Source of the DNA: an uncultured Frankineae bacterium
GTDB taxonomy: Bacteria; Actinomycetota; Actinomycetes; Mycobacteriales; SCTD01
Direction of reading: 5' to 3'
Assembly (NCBI GenBank): GCA_902805775.1
Contig: CADCUB010000051.1
Location: forward strand, 1-43,083
Length of the DNA: 43,083 bases
The notes beneath the pieces were generated by a model. The model was not told where the DNA came from. It saw only the letters and a list, made by a program, of their open reading frames with translations, and made no database searches. Below are positions 17,019 to 25,028 of the stretch, in pieces; position 1 is the stretch's first letter; each line of letters begins with the position of its first letter. The position numbers were made by a program, and so were the translations under genes.

Positions 17019-17162
17019 GTGCCTGCTCCCGAACCCTCGTCCCAGCCCAACCGCGCCGCCCGCCGGGCGACGCGCTCCGGCGCCGCTCCCGAGCGGCGCT
17101 ACGCCGACCCCCGTCGCGTCACCATCCCGCAGCCGCGGCAGTGGGCGATGCGTCGGCACTAG
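17019..17162 (+). CDS. Small basic protein of unknown function (47 aa)
   Basis: A short ORF with a strong AGGAGG ribosome binding site at 17009-17014, five bases before its GTG. The product is polar and basic, with NRAARRATRSG in the first half and RRVTIPQPRQWAMRRH at the C-terminus; it has no signal peptide or membrane helix. I do not recognise the family. The ribosome binding site, the codon bias (third positions nearly all G/C) and the placement between a promoter with a structured leader and a hairpin support a real gene. Confidence 0.6.
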   Translation: MPAPEPSSQPNRAARRATRSGAAPERRYADPRRVTIPQPRQWAMRRH

Positions 17163-17238
17163 GCGCCGTCCTGCGCAGGGCCGTCCTGCGCCGGGTCGCC
17201 GTGCGGGGCCGCCTGCCTGGGGCGGCCCCGCACACGGC

Positions 17239-17295
17239 CGATCGTCATGATCACGTCAGACTCTCCGGCGAGCCGCAGCGTGACCATGACGATCG
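17239..17295. terminator. Palindromic hairpin between convergent genes
   Basis: CGATCGTCATGATCACG (17239-17255) pairs with CGTGACCATGACGATCG (17279-17295), 16 of 17 positions, around a 23-base loop. It lies between the 47-aa gene and the oppositely oriented SCO4848-type gene and probably ends both transcripts. It shares its GGCCGATC...ATG opening with the element at 31365-31434. Confidence 0.6.
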
Positions 17296-17351
17296 CAGCC
17301 GGCCACCCCGCCTGGGCCCCTCCGCCCGGCCCGGGGCGCCGCGGGTCTCGC

Positions 17352-17603
17352 TCAGCGGGTCGCGAGCACCTGCTGATCGGGTGCTGCTGACCTGCGCCAG
17401 GCGCGTACGCCCAGCACGACCAGCGCAACGCCGATCGACATCGACACGACGGCGAGCGCGACGTGCACTCCGAGGTACGCCGTCGGGCCGTCGTCGAAGG
17501 CGCGCTCGTCGGTCGCGACGACCCGCACGAAGTTCGGCCAGACGAGCAGCGGCCAGAGCCCGGCGGCCACCAGCAGGGCAGCGGTCTTGCGGGAGAGCAG
17601 CAC
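17352..17603 (-). CDS. SCO4848-family small membrane protein
   Basis: An 83-residue protein with two membrane helices: LSRKTAALLVAAGLWPLLVW near the N-terminus and AYLGVHVALAVVSMSIGVALVVLGVRAWRR at the end. The WPNFVRV loop, FDDGPTAYLGVH and the length match the actinobacterial SCO4848 family, whose function is unknown. As in Streptomyces it stands head-to-head with a D-Ala-D-Ala carboxypeptidase gene. The GTG at 17603 is chosen because it leaves the family's short N-terminus; the ribosome binding site (GAGG) is close. Confidence 0.8.
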   Translation of the reverse strand: MLLSRKTAALLVAAGLWPLLVWPNFVRVVATDERAFDDGPTAYLGVHVALAVVSMSIGVALVVLGVRAWRRSAAPDQQVLATR

Positions 17604-17772
17604 GACCTCAGTGTCGCTCGGGACAGGTGTGCCTCGCGACCGGGCGTCGAAGCGACCGCCGGCCCCCGGCCACCGCCGCCCCGTGCCGACGCTGCCCGCC
17701 GCGGTGAGATGTCCCACTACGGGTGTCTCTCGCCACCGGTGTCGCTCCCGGGCCGGCCCGTCACGCAGAGGT

Positions 17773-17778
17773 AATCTC
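17773..17778 (+). promoter_or_regulatory. -10 box of the D-Ala-D-Ala carboxypeptidase gene
   Basis: An AATCTC/TAATCT-type -10 box lies about nine bases before the ATG at 17787, in the 183-base divergent gap shared with the SCO4848-type gene. Coordinates are approximate by one or two bases. Confidence 0.4.
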
Positions 17779-17786
17779 CGGCCACC

Positions 17787-19262
17787 ATGCGGACGACCCC
17801 ACGCCTCGCGACGGCCCTCGCAGTGGACCTCACGGCCGCTCTCAGGACCGTCGTGGCCGTCACGCTGACCGCCGCCGCACTGACGGTCGTCGGAAGCCTG
17901 CCTGCCGCGGCTCAGGAGGACGGACGGGCGTCCGTCGCGGGCAGGGACCGGCTCGCGGCGCGCGGCACCGTGGTCGCGTCGAGCTCGCCCGCCCTCCCGC
18001 AGATCGCCGCCGCGAGCTGGCTCGTCGCCGACCTCGACACCGGTCAGGTGCTCGCCGCCAAGGACGCCCACGGGCAGTACGCACCTGCCAGCACGCTCAA
18101 GGCCCTCACCGCCGTGACGCTCATCCCCGAGCTGCCGGCGGGCCGGGTCGTACGGGCCAGCTTCGACGACGTGAACGTCGAGGGCAGCCGCGTCGGCGTC
18201 GTCGAGAACGTCGACTACTCCGTCGGGGAGCTGTTCGCGGCGCTGCTCATGGTCTCGGGCAACGACGCCGCCAACGTCCTGGCCTCCACCGCCGGCGGGC
18301 AGGAGCGCACCGCCGAGCTCATGAACGCCAAGGCTGCGGCGCTGGGCGCGCGGGACACCCACGCCGTCAACCCGCACGGGCTCGACGCGCCGGGGCAGGT
18401 CAGCTCGGCGTACGACCTCGCGCTGATCGCACGCGCCGGGCTCGACGACCCGGACTTCTCGCGCTACGTGAGCACCGTCAGCAGCAGCGTCAACGCTCCC
18501 GGTGGCGCGCGCATCGAGATCCGCAACAAGAACAAGCTGCTGGGCCGCTACCCGGGTGCGCTCGGCGTCAAGAACGGCTTCACGACCGCCGCTCGTGCGA
18601 GCTTCATCGGGGCAGCCGAGCGCAACGGCCGCCGCCTGGTCGTCACGATGATGAGAGCCGATCCGCGGGTGTTCGACGAGGCCGTCGAGCTGCTCGACTG
18701 GGGCTTCGCCGCCCCGTCCGCCGCACCCGTCGGCCGGCTCGTCCGGCCTTCGCGGGAGGCCGCTGCGACCGCCGCCTCGGAGCAGCTGGGGGCCGCACCG
18801 TCCGGTGGCGGTCGCGGCACCTCGGTCGGTCAGCGCACCGGCGGAGCCACGAGCAGCGAGGCGAGTGCCGGTGTGACCGCGCAGGAGGCGACCGGCCTGC
18901 CGGTGACCCTGGCCGGGCTGGGTCTCGCGGCGGCCGCACTGATGGTCGTCCGGGTACGGCCCGCAGCGGCTGCGGGGCGGGCCTCCGGTCGACGCCCGGG
19001 GCGTGCGGCGGGCTCCGCAGGCCTTAGCCCACGGTCGGGCAGTGCGCGTTCGGGCGGCTCACGGTCGGACAGCCCACGGTCGGACAGCCCACGGTCGGAC
19101 AGCCCACGGTCGGACAGCCCACGGTCGGACAGCCCACGGTCGGACAGCGCGCGCACCTCGAGCCCGCGCCCGAGCTCTGGCCGGGGCCCCGCGGACCGAC
19201 CGCCGGTGCCGCGCCGGCCGGTGGAGCGCCACCGGGCTCCGCGCCACGACCACCCGCGCTAG
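17787..19262 (+). CDS. D-alanyl-D-alanine carboxypeptidase (S11 family) with repetitive C-terminal tail
   Basis: A 491-residue exported penicillin-binding protein that trims the terminal D-Ala of peptidoglycan stem peptides. Residues 1-42 form a signal peptide ending in LPAAAQ. The active-site SxxK is in PASTLKALT (~102), SGN in MVSGNDAAN (~151), and the KTG box reads KNG in GVKNGFT. After the catalytic domain a linker leads to one membrane helix (TLAGLGLAAAALMVV, ~375-390), then a basic tail with SDSPR repeated five times, encoded by perfect 15-bp tandem repeats, presumably cytoplasmic. The tail is variable-looking and probably disordered. Confidence 0.9.
   Translation: MRTTPRLATALAVDLTAALRTVVAVTLTAAALTVVGSLPAAAQEDGRASVAGRDRLAARGTVVASSSPALPQIAAASWLVADLDTGQVLAAKDAHGQYAPASTLKALTAVTLIPELPAGRVVRASFDDVNVEGSRVGVVENVDYSVGELFAALLMVSGNDAANVLASTAGGQERTAELMNAKAAALGARDTHAVNPHGLDAPGQVSSAYDLALIARAGLDDPDFSRYVSTVSSSVNAPGGARIEIRNKNKLLGRYPGALGVKNGFTTAARASFIGAAERNGRRLVVTMMRADPRVFDEAVELLDWGFAAPSAAPVGRLVRPSREAAATAASEQLGAAPSGGGRGTSVGQRTGGATSSEASAGVTAQEATGLPVTLAGLGLAAAALMVVRVRPAAAAGRASGRRPGRAAGSAGLSPRSGSARSGGSRSDSPRSDSPRSDSPRSDSPRSDSPRSDSARTSSPRPSSGRGPADRPPVPRRPVERHRAPRHDHPR
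19066..19140. repeat. Five perfect 15-bp tandem repeats inside the carboxypeptidase gene
   Basis: The unit CGGACAGCCCACGGT occurs five times without change, with decayed copies on both sides. It encodes SDSPR repeats. The identity at DNA level suggests recent expansion by slippage, so copy number is likely to vary between strains. Confidence 0.9.
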
Positions 19263-19498
19263 CACCACGTGCACCCCGGCATCACGAACCCGCGGCCGGG
19301 ACCACCGCACGGGCACCACCCGCACAGGCACCACATGCACCGCCCGCAGCTGCACGACCCGCACACGGACGACCCGCGTGAGGACCGCCCGAGCCGGACC
19401 CGCACCGTCGCCGCAGATCGCTCCCGATCGCGTGCAACCGGACGCGCCGCTCGCGCGTGTCCTCATCGACGACACAGCATGACGACGAGGGGGACGGG

Positions 19499-20032
19499 AT
19501 GCTCGCGCACGTGGAGGACACTGGCCTGGCGCCACCGCCGGCCGGCGGGCGGGCGGCGTCGTTCGACGCCTTCTACGCCACCAACGCACCGCGACTTGTC
19601 CGGCAGCTGCACGCCATGACCGGCGACCTGGCCGACGCGCAGGACTGCGTGCAGGAGGCGTGCGCCCGGGCGTGGCAGCGCTGGGACCGCCTCCAGCAGT
19701 ACGACGCCCCGGAGGCCTGGGTGCGCACCGTCGCCTGGAACCTGGCCGTCTCCCGGGCCCGCCGGGTCCGCACGGCCGCCCGGGCGCTCCTGCGCTCCGG
19801 GCCGCCCGCCGACGTGCCGGCCCTGTCGCCCGACCACGTCGCGCTCGTGCACGCGCTCCGGGCACTGCCCGCAGACCAGCGGCGGGCGCTCGTCCTGCAC
19901 CACCTCGCCGACCTGCCCGTCGCGCAGGTCGCGCAGGAGACCGGCGTCCCCGTCGGCACCGTCAAGGCTCGGCTGTCCCGCGGCCGCGCTGCCCTCGCCC
20001 TGCACCTGACTGAGGAGGCCTCCCGTGGCTGA
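19499..20032 (+). CDS. ECF-type RNA polymerase sigma factor
   Basis: A 177-residue sigma-70 family factor with only regions 2 and 4. Region 2 is seen in FDAFYATNAPRLVRQL and AQDCVQEACARAWQRWDRL, and region 4 as LRALPADQRRALVLHHLADL followed by the helix-turn-helix VAQVAQETGVPVGTVKARLSRGRAAL. The ATG at 19499 has AGGGGG upstream. The frame is open further left to 19457, but without a good ribosome binding site. The stop overlaps the next gene by eight bases, so the membrane protein there is the natural candidate for its regulator. Confidence 0.88.
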   Translation: MLAHVEDTGLAPPPAGGRAASFDAFYATNAPRLVRQLHAMTGDLADAQDCVQEACARAWQRWDRLQQYDAPEAWVRTVAWNLAVSRARRVRTAARALLRSGPPADVPALSPDHVALVHALRALPADQRRALVLHHLADLPVAQVAQETGVPVGTVKARLSRGRAALALHLTEEASRG

Positions 20033-20756
20033 CCACCTGGACCGACTGCACACGCTCTCCGACATCGCGGTCCCGCCGCTCCTGCCCGCTCAGGCAGTGC
20101 GTGCCCGCGGCGACCAGCGCCGGCGGCGGCGTACGGCCGCGCTCGGTGCCACCGCGGTGCTGGTCGCGGCGCTGGGCGGCGGCGTGGCGCTGGCCGCCGG
20201 GCAGGCCCAGCCGGACGCCCTGCGCTTCGCCACCCCGCCCAGCAGCTCCCCGGCGACCGGGCCGACGCCGACCACGGAGCCGACGCCTGCTGCGGAGCCG
20301 ACGCCCAGCGCCGAGCCGACGCCGGCGACCGACGAGACTCCCGAGCCGACGTCTCCCCCCAGCGAGGAGCCGTCGCCCAGTGCGACCCCGCCGCAGGCCA
20401 CGCCGAGCCCGGTGACCCCGCCGGCCGCCCCGGCGGCGCCGGTCTTCCCCGAGGAGGCGGCTGTCGAGCACGGCGGCCGCAGCACCGCCGTCTACCTGGC
20501 GGTGGCCTACGACGGCAGCGACCCGGAGCTCGCGCGGGCGTACGCGCAGGCGCGCGAGGTCGGCTACTCCGGCGTCGGCATCGGGGACGTCGCCTGCGAC
20601 CAGGGAGCCGGTGAGGCGCTGGGCCTCGACCCCGCACGCGCGTACTCGCGGGTGGCCGTGTACTTCCCCGACCGCGCGACGGCGCAGCAGTTCGTCGACG
20701 CCTACGAGCCCGGGGTCGTCGGCATCGCGGACGTCACGACGTACTGCCTGGACTGA
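20025..20756 (+). CDS. Membrane-anchored protein with Pro/Thr-rich linker, possible anti-sigma partner
   Basis: A 243-residue protein. A 36-residue cytoplasmic part with a cluster of Arg (RGDQRRRRR) precedes one membrane helix (ALGATAVLVAALGGGVALAAG). About 75 residues of repeated PTPxxEPTP-type sequence follow, then a folded extracellular domain of roughly 95 residues containing VACDQGAGEALGL and ending TTYCLD, with two Cys that could pair. No zinc-binding anti-sigma HxxxCxxC motif is seen, so anti-sigma function is inferred only from the coupled start (GTG within the sigma gene). Confidence 0.75.
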   Translation: MADHLDRLHTLSDIAVPPLLPAQAVRARGDQRRRRRTAALGATAVLVAALGGGVALAAGQAQPDALRFATPPSSSPATGPTPTTEPTPAAEPTPSAEPTPATDETPEPTSPPSEEPSPSATPPQATPSPVTPPAAPAAPVFPEEAAVEHGGRSTAVYLAVAYDGSDPELARAYAQAREVGYSGVGIGDVACDQGAGEALGLDPARAYSRVAVYFPDRATAQQFVDAYEPGVVGIADVTTYCLD

Positions 20757-20772
20757 GCGGTCGCCAGGCCCG

Positions 20773-20814
20773 GGCCCTGGCGCGCGCTCCCGTCCGGGAC
20801 CGCGCGCCAGGGCC
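20773..20814. terminator. Bidirectional hairpin terminator
   Basis: GGCCCTGGCGCGCG (20773-20786) pairs perfectly with CGCGCGCCAGGGCC (20801-20814), and TCCCG/CGGGA extend it inside around a two-base loop. It lies between the convergent sigma operon and yihY-like gene. Confidence 0.85.
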
Positions 20815-20826
20815 GGGCGCTGCGGC

Positions 20827-22203
20827 TCACCGCCGCACGAGCTCGCGCAGCGTCTTCAGCACGTAGATCACCACCGCCATGACACCCATGCCGAGGGCGC
20901 CCGCGGTGAACTGCGCGGCCTGCCGCACGGCGACCTCCGCCCGGCTGGGCTCCTCGGGCGTCCCGAGGGCGGTGATCCCCGCCGCGGGCCGGACGAGCGT
21001 GGCCGTGCCGCCGCGTCCGCCGGAGTCCCGTCCGCCGGAGTCCCGTCCGCCGGAGCCGCGTCCGGCGGACGGCTCGCCGGCGTTCCCCCGGCCGGACGGC
21101 TGCGGGTCGTCGTCCTTGAGCGCCTCGACCCGTCGGCCGCCGCGGTCGGCCGGCTCGGCCTGCGAGCCGCGTCCCTCGGGGACGTCCTGCGACGGCGTCT
21201 GCCCCTGGACCGCCGCCGCCAGCGGGCTCGGTGCGCCGTCCTCCTGCAGCGTCGGCGGGTCGTCGGGGTCGTTGTCGGCGAACTCGACGGGGATGCCGGC
21301 CTTCTGCGCTGCGGCGGCGTTCGCCGTGCCGGACGGCTCGACGTCGGAGTCGTACGGCGCGGTGACCGTCCAGGCGGCGCAGATGAGCAGCATGCGCGAG
21401 ACGATGTTGATCCAGAGGAGCAGGCCCACCACGACGGCGAAGCTGCCGTAGACCGGGTTCTCGGTGGTGCGCTCGATGTAGAGCGCCCCGACCCGCTTGA
21501 GCACCTCGAACAGCACCCCGGCGAGCAGCGCGCCCTTGAGGACCCGCCGGAACGGCGACTGCACCTTCGGCAGCCGCCAGAACAGGTACAGGAAGATCGC
21601 GGTGCTGGTCACCAGACCGAGCACGACACCGAGGACGTACGTCACCACCGTCGCCACGACGCTCCCGCCCAGGCCCACCGCGTCCAGGGCGAGGTCCGAC
21701 AGGGCGCTGCTCACGGTGGTGATGCCGATGGAGACCAGCAGGGTGGCACCCAGGCCGAGCAGGATGACGATGTCCTTGAGCTTCTTGACCAGGAAGTTGC
21801 CCTCCTGGACGTTGTGGTGCCACAGCGCGCGGACCGCCTCGCGCAGCGCGTCGACCCACCCGAGACCGGAGTAGAGCAGGCCGAGCAGGCCCACCAGCCC
21901 GGCGAGCCCGGCAGCCCGGTCGCTCGTGAGGATCTCCTCCAGGCCGAGCTGACCGGCCAGGCCCGGAGCGTAGGAGTCGACCTGCTCGACGACCGTGTCG
22001 ACCGCGTCCGGGCCGAGGGCGTACGACAGCACCGACGTGGCGAGCGCCAGGACGGGGAAGAACGACAGGAAGCCGAAGAACGTGACGGACGCGGCCTGCC
22101 GGTCGCCGGCGTCGGCGGTGTAGCGGCCGAAGGCACGGATCAGGTGGTCGAGAGCGGGACGCTTCTCGCGCAGCTTCGACAGGAGCTCTTTCGGGGACGC
22201 CAT
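20827..22203 (-). CDS. YihY/virulence factor BrkB family membrane protein
   Basis: A 458-residue inner-membrane protein. The first 290 residues carry the six-helix YihY core with RQAASVTFFGFLSFFPVLAL, YSGLGWVDALREAVRALW and FAVVVGLLLWINIVSRMLLI. A Ser/Gly/Arg/Asp-rich cytoplasmic stretch of about 110 residues follows, with SGGRD repeats, and a final helix near the C-terminus (GALGMGVMAVVIYVLKTL). The family is often wrongly called ribonuclease BN; its transport or structural role is unknown. Downstream lies a strong hairpin. Confidence 0.9.
   Translation of the reverse strand: MASPKELLSKLREKRPALDHLIRAFGRYTADAGDRQAASVTFFGFLSFFPVLALATSVLSYALGPDAVDTVVEQVDSYAPGLAGQLGLEEILTSDRAAGLAGLVGLLGLLYSGLGWVDALREAVRALWHHNVQEGNFLVKKLKDIVILLGLGATLLVSIGITTVSSALSDLALDAVGLGGSVVATVVTYVLGVVLGLVTSTAIFLYLFWRLPKVQSPFRRVLKGALLAGVLFEVLKRVGALYIERTTENPVYGSFAVVVGLLLWINIVSRMLLICAAWTVTAPYDSDVEPSGTANAAAAQKAGIPVEFADNDPDDPPTLQEDGAPSPLAAAVQGQTPSQDVPEGRGSQAEPADRGGRRVEALKDDDPQPSGRGNAGEPSAGRGSGGRDSGGRDSGGRGGTATLVRPAAGITALGTPEEPSRAEVAVRQAAQFTAGALGMGVMAVVIYVLKTLRELVRR
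21014..21058. repeat. Three 15-bp repeats inside the YihY gene
   Basis: CGTCCGCCGGAGTCC occurs twice perfectly and a third time with two changes. On the coding strand this gives the SGGRD repeat in the cytoplasmic linker. Confidence 0.8.
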
Positions 22204-22249
22204 GGCGCGGCTCCTACCCGGCGCTCACACCGGGCACGCGCCCGGGTGA

Positions 22250-22801
22250 TCACGGTGCCGGGCGTGGTCCCGGCTGTCCGCCACCGCCGAAGCAGTAGTC
22301 GCGCTGCGGCCGCCACACGCCCTCCCGGTCCTGCTCGAACAGGGTGAACCCCCACACGGGGAAGGACGCCTCGTAGCGCGCCAGGCCCGTGAAGGCCCGG
22401 TCCAGCGCCGGCTCGTCCAGGTCGTGCGCCACGGTGACGTGCGGGTGGTAGGGGAACTTGAGCTCGCGCTGCAGCGGACCCGACCGCACCTGTGCCTCGA
22501 TCCGCTCGCAGTCGGCCAGCCCCTTGACGACCGGCACGAACACCACCGGCGAGACGGGCCGGAAGGTCGCCGACCCCCGCAGGACCATCTCGAAGGGGTG
22601 TCCGGCGGCGGCGATCCGGCGCAGGTGCTCCTCGGCCTCGACGAGCGCCCGCGGGCACAACCGGGTCGGCGGGAGCAGGGTCACGTGCGGCGGGACGTCG
22701 GCGGCGTTGGGGTCGCCGAGGTGCTCGCGCCAGTCCTGCAGCTCGCTGGTGAACGGCTCCGGCAGGCCGATCGCGACACCGAAGCCGCGGTCGGCTGTCA
22801 G
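22250..22801 (-). CDS. 2'-5' RNA ligase family protein (2H phosphoesterase), probable CTG start
   Basis: A 183-residue 2H-phosphoesterase-fold protein. The paired catalytic motifs are HVTLLPPT (~49) and HVTVAHDLD (~134). Relatives act on 2',5' or cyclic phosphodiester bonds of RNA or nucleotides. No ATG, GTG or TTG is found at the expected N-terminus. A CTG at 22801 lies exactly six bases after GAGGAG (22808-22813), giving a start TADRGFGVAIGLPEP that fits the fold. The ribosome binding site overlaps the trpS stop, so translation is probably coupled to trpS. Confidence 0.8.
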   Translation of the reverse strand: MTADRGFGVAIGLPEPFTSELQDWREHLGDPNAADVPPHVTLLPPTRLCPRALVEAEEHLRRIAAAGHPFEMVLRGSATFRPVSPVVFVPVVKGLADCERIEAQVRSGPLQRELKFPYHPHVTVAHDLDEPALDRAFTGLARYEASFPVWGFTLFEQDREGVWRPQRDYCFGGGGQPGPRPAP

Positions 22802-22811
22802 GACGTGCTCC

Positions 22812-23873
22812 TCACAGCGGGGCCGGGACCCGCACGCTCGGGGGCAGCAGGCCGATCCGGTCGCGCACGGCGGCCATGGTCGTCTCCGCGACCTCACCGG
22901 CGCGCGCGGCGCCGTCCGCCAGCACCCGGTCCAGCTCGCCGGGGTCGGACATGAGCTCGGCGTAGCGGGCGCGCACGGGGGCGAACAGCTCGACCACCGC
23001 GTCGGCGACCGCCGCCTTGAAGTCGCCGTAGCCGGCTCCGGCGAAGCGCTGCTGGACGTCGTCGACCGGGGTGCCGCTCGCCTCGCTCAGGATCGTCATG
23101 AGGTTGCTGATGCCGGGCTTGGCGTCGACGTCGAAGACGACCTCGCGGCCGGTGTCGGTGACCGCGCTCCTGACCTTCTTCATGAGCACCTTCGGCTCGT
23201 CGAGCACCCACAGCGTGCCGGCTCCGCCGATCGTCTTGCTCATCTTGCGGCCGGGCTCCTGCAGGTCCTTGATGCGCGCACCGGCCTTGCCGACGTAGGG
23301 GCCCGGCACGACGAAGGTCTGGCCGTAGCGCGCGTTGAAGCGCTGCGCCAGGTCGCGGGTGAGCTCGAGGTGCTGGCGCTGGTCCTCGCCGATCGGCACC
23401 GAGTCGGCCTGGTACATCAGGATGTCCGCCGCCTGCAGCACCGGGTAGTAGAAGAGCCCGACGGTGGCGCCGGACGACGACGAGGCGCCCTTCTCCTTGA
23501 ACTGCGTCATGCGGCTCGCCTCGCCGAAGCCGGTCAGGCACCCCAGGACCCAGGCCAGCTCGGCGTGCTGAGGCAGGTGCGACTGGGCGAAGACGGCGCT
23601 GCGCGCGGGGTCGACGCCCATCGCGAGCAGCTCGGCGGCCGACGAGCGGGTGCGGGCACGCAGCCGCTCGGGGTCCGGCACCTCGGTGAGCGCGTGCAGG
23701 TCGGCCAGGAAGAAGAAGCACTCGGCCTCGTCCTGCATCGCCGCCCAGTGACGGACCGCCCCGAGGTAGTTGCCGAGCTGGAAGGCGGCGCCGGTCGGCC
23801 GGATGCCGGACAGCACGCGGGGACGGGCGGCCGGCGCGGCGAGGGACGGGCTCTCGAGGCGGGACTCGGACAT
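22812..23873 (-). CDS. trpS: Tryptophanyl-tRNA synthetase
   Basis: A 353-residue class I synthetase that charges tRNA-Trp. The HIGH-equivalent is QLGNYLGAVRHW after the characteristic SGIRPTGA, the KMSKS loop reads GRKMSKTIGG, and PIGEDQRQHLELTRDLA contacts ATP/tRNA. Length is standard for bacterial TrpRS. The ATG at 23873 has a CAGGAT box seven bases upstream, so it may be leaderless. It shares a very compact divergent promoter with the flavoprotein gene. Confidence 0.95.
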   Translation of the reverse strand: MSESRLESPSLAAPAARPRVLSGIRPTGAAFQLGNYLGAVRHWAAMQDEAECFFFLADLHALTEVPDPERLRARTRSSAAELLAMGVDPARSAVFAQSHLPQHAELAWVLGCLTGFGEASRMTQFKEKGASSSSGATVGLFYYPVLQAADILMYQADSVPIGEDQRQHLELTRDLAQRFNARYGQTFVVPGPYVGKAGARIKDLQEPGRKMSKTIGGAGTLWVLDEPKVLMKKVRSAVTDTGREVVFDVDAKPGISNLMTILSEASGTPVDDVQQRFAGAGYGDFKAAVADAVVELFAPVRARYAELMSDPGELDRVLADGAARAGEVAETTMAAVRDRIGLLPPSVRVPAPL

Positions 23874-23892
23874 GTGCACCATCCTGTCAGGC

Positions 23893-25023
23893 GTGCAGCA
23901 GACCTGGGACGTCGTGGTCGTGGGCGCCGGGCCGGCCGGGACGGCTGCGGCGATGTCGGCTCTGCGCACGCGGCCCGGGGCGCGGGTGCTGCTGCTGGAC
24001 CGCGCCGACTTCCCGCGCGACAAGGCCTGCGGTGACGGCATCGCCCCGCAGGCACTGGACGAGCTCGCCCGGATGGGCGCCGCGGACGTGCTCGCGGATC
24101 GCGTGCCGGTCCGGCGGCTGCGCATCGTCGCCCCGGGCGGCGGGCAGGTCGCGACGACCCTCGAGCGGCCCGACCACGTCGTCCCCCGCACGCTGTTCGA
24201 CGCCCGGCTGGTCGAGGCCGCCGTGTGCCGCGGCGCCGTCCTGCAGCGCCGGACCGTGCGGCGCCTGGACGTGCGCGCCGACGAGGTCGTGCTCGACGAC
24301 GAGGTGCGGGCCCGGGTGGTGGTGGGCGCCGACGGGGCCAACGGCGTCGTCCGCCGCGCGGTCGGCGCCGGGCGGCAGCCCGACACCGCGATGGCCGTCG
24401 CCGTGCGCGGGTACGCCGCCGCGCCGCCCGGCGAGCCGGAGCAGCGCATCGTCATGACGGCACGCGACTGGCCGGCGTACGCCTGGTCGTTCGCCGCGGG
24501 GGACGGCACGGCCAACGTCGGCTTCGGCATGCTGCTGCCCAGCCTGCGCGCCGCGCCGCGGGGAGGGCGCGCCGAGCTGCACGGACGCCTGGAGGAGCTG
24601 CTGCCCGGGGTGCGCGCCGAGCGGCTGGTGAGCCACCACCTGCCGCTGTCGTCCGTGCGCCCGCCCCTGCGGCCGGGTCGCGTGCTGCTGGCCGGCGACG
24701 CACTGTCGCTGATCAACCCGCTCACCGGCGAGGGCATCTTCTACGCGCTGCTGTCGGGACGCCTCGCGGGAGCGGCCGCGGTCGGCGACGGGGACCCCGG
24801 CCGCGCGTACGCCCGGCTGGTCCGCGACGAGCTCGGCCGCCACCTGCGTCACACGACGCTGCTGGCCCGACTGACCCGCCGGCCCCGGCTGGTCGACGCC
24901 GGCGTCGCGGCCGCGGCGCGCTCGCCCCGCTCGCTCGATGCCCTCGTCGAGCTCGGCCTCGGGCGGGGACTGATCACGCCGGCTCTGGCGGGCGGCCTGG
25001 CGCGGGAGCTGCTGCTCGGCTGA
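23893..25023 (+). CDS. Geranylgeranyl reductase family FAD-dependent oxidoreductase
   Basis: A 376-residue flavoprotein. VVVVGAGPAGTAAAMSAL at the N-terminus binds FAD, RDKACGDGIAP is the family's next motif, VVGADGANGVVRR is a DG-type FAD contact, and LLAGDALSLINPLTGEGI closes the FAD site. Relatives saturate prenyl chains of menaquinone or lipids, or hydroxylate aromatic compounds, so the substrate is open. The GTG at 23893 lies seven bases after a CATCCT -10-like box, suggesting a leaderless message; an in-frame ATG at 23872 is an alternative. Confidence 0.85.
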   Translation: MQQTWDVVVVGAGPAGTAAAMSALRTRPGARVLLLDRADFPRDKACGDGIAPQALDELARMGAADVLADRVPVRRLRIVAPGGGQVATTLERPDHVVPRTLFDARLVEAAVCRGAVLQRRTVRRLDVRADEVVLDDEVRARVVVGADGANGVVRRAVGAGRQPDTAMAVAVRGYAAAPPGEPEQRIVMTARDWPAYAWSFAAGDGTANVGFGMLLPSLRAAPRGGRAELHGRLEELLPGVRAERLVSHHLPLSSVRPPLRPGRVLLAGDALSLINPLTGEGIFYALLSGRLAGAAAVGDGDPGRAYARLVRDELGRHLRHTTLLARLTRRPRLVDAGVAAAARSPRSLDALVELGLGRGLITPALAGGLARELLLG

Positions 25024-25028
25024 GCGCG

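Noticed and set aside
19066-19140. CRISPR array
   Set aside because: The 15-bp units are contiguous without spacers and encode SDSPR in frame with the carboxypeptidase.
19269-19619. Separate His-rich gene after the carboxypeptidase
   Set aside because: No ribosome binding site, and it runs into the sigma-factor gene in the wrong frame. I kept the His-rich stretch only as a read-through observation.
20761-20826. Small RNA or riboswitch between the sigma operon and the YihY gene
   Set aside because: The structure is one long perfect hairpin between convergent genes and is better explained as a bidirectional terminator.
21014-21058. CRISPR or binding-site array in the YihY gene
   Set aside because: The short tandem units are in frame and encode SGGRD in a disordered linker.
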